Shown piece after piece: positions 35,221 to 37,875 of a DNA stretch of 37,875 nucleotides. Origin of the DNA: Bacillota bacterium. GTDB taxonomy: Bacteria; Bacillota; Clostridia; Caldicoprobacterales; DTU083. Each line of letters begins with the position of its first letter. Position 1 is the stretch's first letter. Made by a program: the position numbers and the translations under genes. Below the pieces are notes generated by a model. That model had not been told where the DNA came from. It saw only the letters and a program-made list of their open reading frames with translations, and did no database searches. The stretch is taken from contig JAKORJ010000131.1 of NCBI GenBank assembly GCA_029777885.1, positions 1-37,875 of the forward strand. Direction: 5' to 3'.

Positions 35221-36084
35221 TTACAAAACCAACCGTGCAAGGACACGCTCGATGAACTCATCCTTCCTGACATCGACCGCAACCTGGGCGTTTGGCTCAT
35301 GCTTCCAGTCGCAGTCCACGGTGACGCCCCGGGTGAACTCGCCCCTGGTCTCTATTAGGATCGTCTTTTCCTCAAAGGTCAGCAGCTCCGGCCATATTAT
35401 CGATGCCAGCGCCAGCGGGTCGTGCAGGGTCGGCATGAAGTTGAAGTCCTTCAAAAACTTGTCCAGCATCTCGGACAACAGGTCCGTCCGCTTGTTGCCG
35501 GCTGCTTTTATCCTGCCGATATGGCCGTGGTCGAATTTGCACCGGTTGGTGACATCCAGCCCGATCATCCTGATCGGTATGCCGCTCTCAAACACGATCC
35601 TGGCTGCTTCCGGGTCGCAGGCTATGTTCCATTCGGGATGGGCCCTTGTGACCTGCCCTCCCATAAGCACAAGCCTGGTCTTTCGGGGCAGGTCCGGGTC
35701 CTTGGAGATAGCCAGCGCAATGTTGGTAAGGGGCCCTATCGCCAGCAATGTCAGATCCTTTTCCTCATTGACCTTTTTTATGATATAGTCGCAGGCAGGC
35801 ATATTGACTGTCCCCTCAACATTCAAATGGGAGGAGAGCTGCCTTTTGTCATCCCACCATCCGCAAAGGGGCTTTTCTGCTCCTATCGCCACTTCTATAT
35901 CAGTACGGCCGTAGGTTTCAAGCATACGGCGTATGACGCCGACCCGCCACTCTCCTGCGATGTATACGGAGGTGATCCCCCTTATGTCTACCTCAGGGGA
36001 GTTGAGGGCCATGGCCAGCGTAAGGGCATCATCTATGTCTCCGCCTATATCGGTGTCTATCAGTATTTTTGTTATGTCGCTCAT
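35221..36084 (-). CDS. Nucleoside hydrolase
   Basis: 287 aa; ILIDTDIGGDIDDALTLAMAL, LLAIGPLTNIALAI, LVLMGGQVTRAHPEWNIACDPEAARIVFES, HDPLALA. Confidence 0.93.
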   Translation of the reverse strand: MSDITKILIDTDIGGDIDDALTLAMALNSPEVDIRGITSVYIAGEWRVGVIRRMLETYGRTDIEVAIGAEKPLCGWWDDKRQLSSHLNVEGTVNMPACDYIIKKVNEEKDLTLLAIGPLTNIALAISKDPDLPRKTRLVLMGGQVTRAHPEWNIACDPEAARIVFESGIPIRMIGLDVTNRCKFDHGHIGRIKAAGNKRTDLLSEMLDKFLKDFNFMPTLHDPLALASIIWPELLTFEEKTILIETRGEFTRGVTVDCDWKHEPNAQVAVDVRKDEFIERVLARLVL

Positions 36085-36096
36085 ATCGTTAGCTCC

Positions 36097-37029
36097 TTAT
36101 AATCCCCTTTGTGCCATGAACTCAGCCACGTCCTCGGCAGTGGGCAGGGACGGCTGGGCCCCCATCCTGCTGACACAAATGGCGCCGACCGCATTGGCAT
36201 AGGGCATTGCCTTCCTGATGTCATTGTACTCGATCATCTTCAGGGTCATGGCAGCAGTAAAGGAGTCGCCGGCTGCTGTCGTATCAACGGCCTTGACCTT
36301 GAAAGCGGGGAATATTTCGTGCTTGCCGTCCTCATAGAGCAAAGCGCCCTTTTCACCGAGCTTGATAAGCACGTATTTGGCCTTGGTTTCCCTGGCCAGG
36401 AACCTTGCAGCCTCCAGGGCACTTTCCTCGTCCTGCACCCTTATACCGGTTATAGCCGATGCTTCGCTCTCATTCGGGCTTATGACGCTTATGCCTTCAA
36501 ACCGTGAAAGGTCGAGCTTCATTGCCGGGCCTGCGTCCAGTATGACCGGGATCCCCTTTTCCGAAGCCTTTTTGTATGTATAATATACTGTCTCCAGGGG
36601 TATCTCAAGCTGCATCATCACCGCATCATAGGATTCCTCAAGGGCTTTGTCCACGTCTTCCTTTGAGACCCGGCCGTTAGCGCCGGGGAACACTATTATC
36701 CTGTTCTGGCCAGTGGCATCCACAGGGATGACTGCAAGCCCCGTCTGAGAGTCCTTGTCCTTTGTGATATAAGCTGTATCCACGCCGTTCTTCCTTAAGT
36801 TTCCGAGCAGGATCTCACCGTTGGCATCATCCCCGACCCTGCCGCAGAAGGTCACATCTGAGCCCAGGCGGGCTGCTGCTACTGCCTGGTTTGCGCCTTT
36901 GCCACCGGGTATGTATGTATAGGTATCTCCAAGTACTGTTTCACCCGCTTCAGGCGCCCGCTCCAGGCTCATGACCAGGTCCATGTTGATGCTGCCGACA
37001 ACCAGTATACGAACTTTGCTTTTATCCAT
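36097..37029 (-). CDS. rbsK: Ribokinase
   Basis: 310 aa; GSINMDLV, YIPGGKGANQAVAAARLGSDVTFCGRVGDD, VDTTAAGDSFTAAMTLKM. Confidence 0.92.
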   Translation of the reverse strand: MDKSKVRILVVGSINMDLVMSLERAPEAGETVLGDTYTYIPGGKGANQAVAAARLGSDVTFCGRVGDDANGEILLGNLRKNGVDTAYITKDKDSQTGLAVIPVDATGQNRIIVFPGANGRVSKEDVDKALEESYDAVMMQLEIPLETVYYTYKKASEKGIPVILDAGPAMKLDLSRFEGISVISPNESEASAITGIRVQDEESALEAARFLARETKAKYVLIKLGEKGALLYEDGKHEIFPAFKVKAVDTTAAGDSFTAAMTLKMIEYNDIRKAMPYANAVGAICVSRMGAQPSLPTAEDVAEFMAQRGL

Positions 37030-37065
37030 ATAAACCCCTTCCCTCAGAAAGAATCTTTTGCATGA

Positions 37066-37100
37066 ATACCGGAGACAGGACTTATGTCCCGCTCCGGTAT
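37066..37100. other. Intergenic hairpin between the glycoside hydrolase-like gene and rbsK
   Basis: ATACCGGAG / CTCCGGTAT 9-bp stem enclosing an inner GGAC/GTCC pairing; no T-tract on either side. Confidence 0.6.
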
Positions 37101-37107
37101 CATATAT

Positions 37108-37136
37108 TAAAGGTTCAGCTTACTAAAGGTTCAGCT
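37108..37136. repeat. 16-bp-period tandem microduplication of the 3' end of the last CDS
   Basis: TAAAGGTTCAGCT at 37108-37120 and 37124-37136. Confidence 0.85.
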
Positions 37137-37875
37137 CGAATATATCATAGGGTACCAGCTCTATATCGAATATCCCGGATGCCTGCTTCACACCCTCAAG
37201 TATATTGATCAGCGTATTCACTACCCGGACGGTGATCGTGTTTTTGCCCGGTTTCACAAGATCGGTGATATCGATCTCATAAGGCTTCCACAGGCATACC
37301 CCGGCCTTTGCCCCGTTCACATCGGCTTCGAACACGTCGCGCCCGGGATCAGCCTTGAGAACCAATCTCTTGCCGGCATACTCGGCCGGGAGCTCGAATT
37401 CCCTTGTGTATTCCATGGTGCCTGAATAGTACGGGAAGCCCTGGGGCACAAAATCGCCGGTGCTTAAGGTATCGACAGGAGCGCAGATAGTATCGGCGCC
37501 GTCCTTTTCAAAGACCGTGAATGTACCGATCACCTTCAAAAGGTCCACCATACCGTCGGATTTCTTGTTGACTGTAAGCAGGACCGCGATCGTGTTGGTG
37601 CCTTCTTTGAAATATGCGGATACAGGCACTTCCTTGATCTCAGCATCAAGGTAGCTGCGAACAGGCTCTTCGGTCACAGCTAAGCCATTTATGAACAGCT
37701 TGTAGTCGCTGCCCTTGAAGCCGTCGATCATCAGCCTCAGATCAGCCGGTACATACTCCGCTTTAATCCTGGTCACATACCACAGCCTTACAGGATAGGT
37801 ATCCTCGTCCCTTTCAGAAGGAAGCTGGGCTTCCCAGGCACCCATCCTGAAGTCATAGAAGCCTTCGAAGGAGTA
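37123..37875 (-). CDS. Glycoside hydrolase-like protein, C-terminal galactose-binding/jelly-roll region (5' end outside window)
   Basis: Frame runs open to the window edge (YSFEGFYDFRMGAWEAQLPSERDED...). Repeated beta-sandwich patterns FEADVNGAKAGVCLWKPYEIDITDLVKPGKNTITVRVVNTLINIL and YKLFINGLAV...VSAYFKEGTNTIAVLL are typical of GH2-like or GH106-like accessory domains. Confidence 0.7.
   Translation of the reverse strand, partial: YSFEGFYDFRMGAWEAQLPSERDEDTYPVRLWYVTRIKAEYVPADLRLMIDGFKGSDYKLFINGLAVTEEPVRSYLDAEIKEVPVSAYFKEGTNTIAVLLTVNKKSDGMVDLLKVIGTFTVFEKDGADTICAPVDTLSTGDFVPQGFPYYSGTMEYTREFELPAEYAGKRLVLKADPGRDVFEADVNGAKAGVCLWKPYEIDITDLVKPGKNTITVRVVNTLINILEGVKQASGIFDIELVPYDIFELNL

Noticed and set aside
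1-37875. CRISPR arrays, transposases/IS ends, integrases, phage or toxin-antitoxin modules
   Set aside because: No regularly spaced repeats and no ORF with such motifs were seen; gene content is metabolic and syntenic-looking.

Overview
The window looks like a chromosomal segment of a Clostridia-type Firmicute with moderate-to-high GC, strong AGGAGG-like ribosome sites and SigA-like promoters. I found no CRISPR array, transposase, integrase, phage module, rRNA or complete tRNA. From left to right it contains: a MoxR / DUF58 / transglutaminase operon; an MFS transporter; nagA; an EF-G-like GTPase with altered G-motifs; an aroB-DAHP synthase-tyrA-aroA cluster; a TIM-barrel protein; an AT-rich island with a small membrane ORF and membrane-protein remnants; Gfo/Idh/MocA, Eis-like GNAT and GPH-family MFS genes; leuS behind a Leu(CUC) T-box; a PfkB kinase + GH4 operon; a GH18 enzyme lacking a signal peptide; an SDR; a short archaeal-type ornithine cyclodeaminase (LOR/SDH-like) convergent with arginase; a glycyl radical enzyme of unknown substrate (GCGE active-site motif) with its activase; a three-gene array of small secreted proteins (two tandem lipoproteins and one sortase-tail-like protein) under one promoter; an amidohydrolase; a nucleoside hydrolase-ribokinase pair; and the 3' end of a glycoside hydrolase-like gene. 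The best candidates for undescribed biology are the secreted three-gene array, the glycyl radical enzyme pair and the arginase/truncated-OCD pair. All functional calls are from reading motifs by eye; no database search was run.
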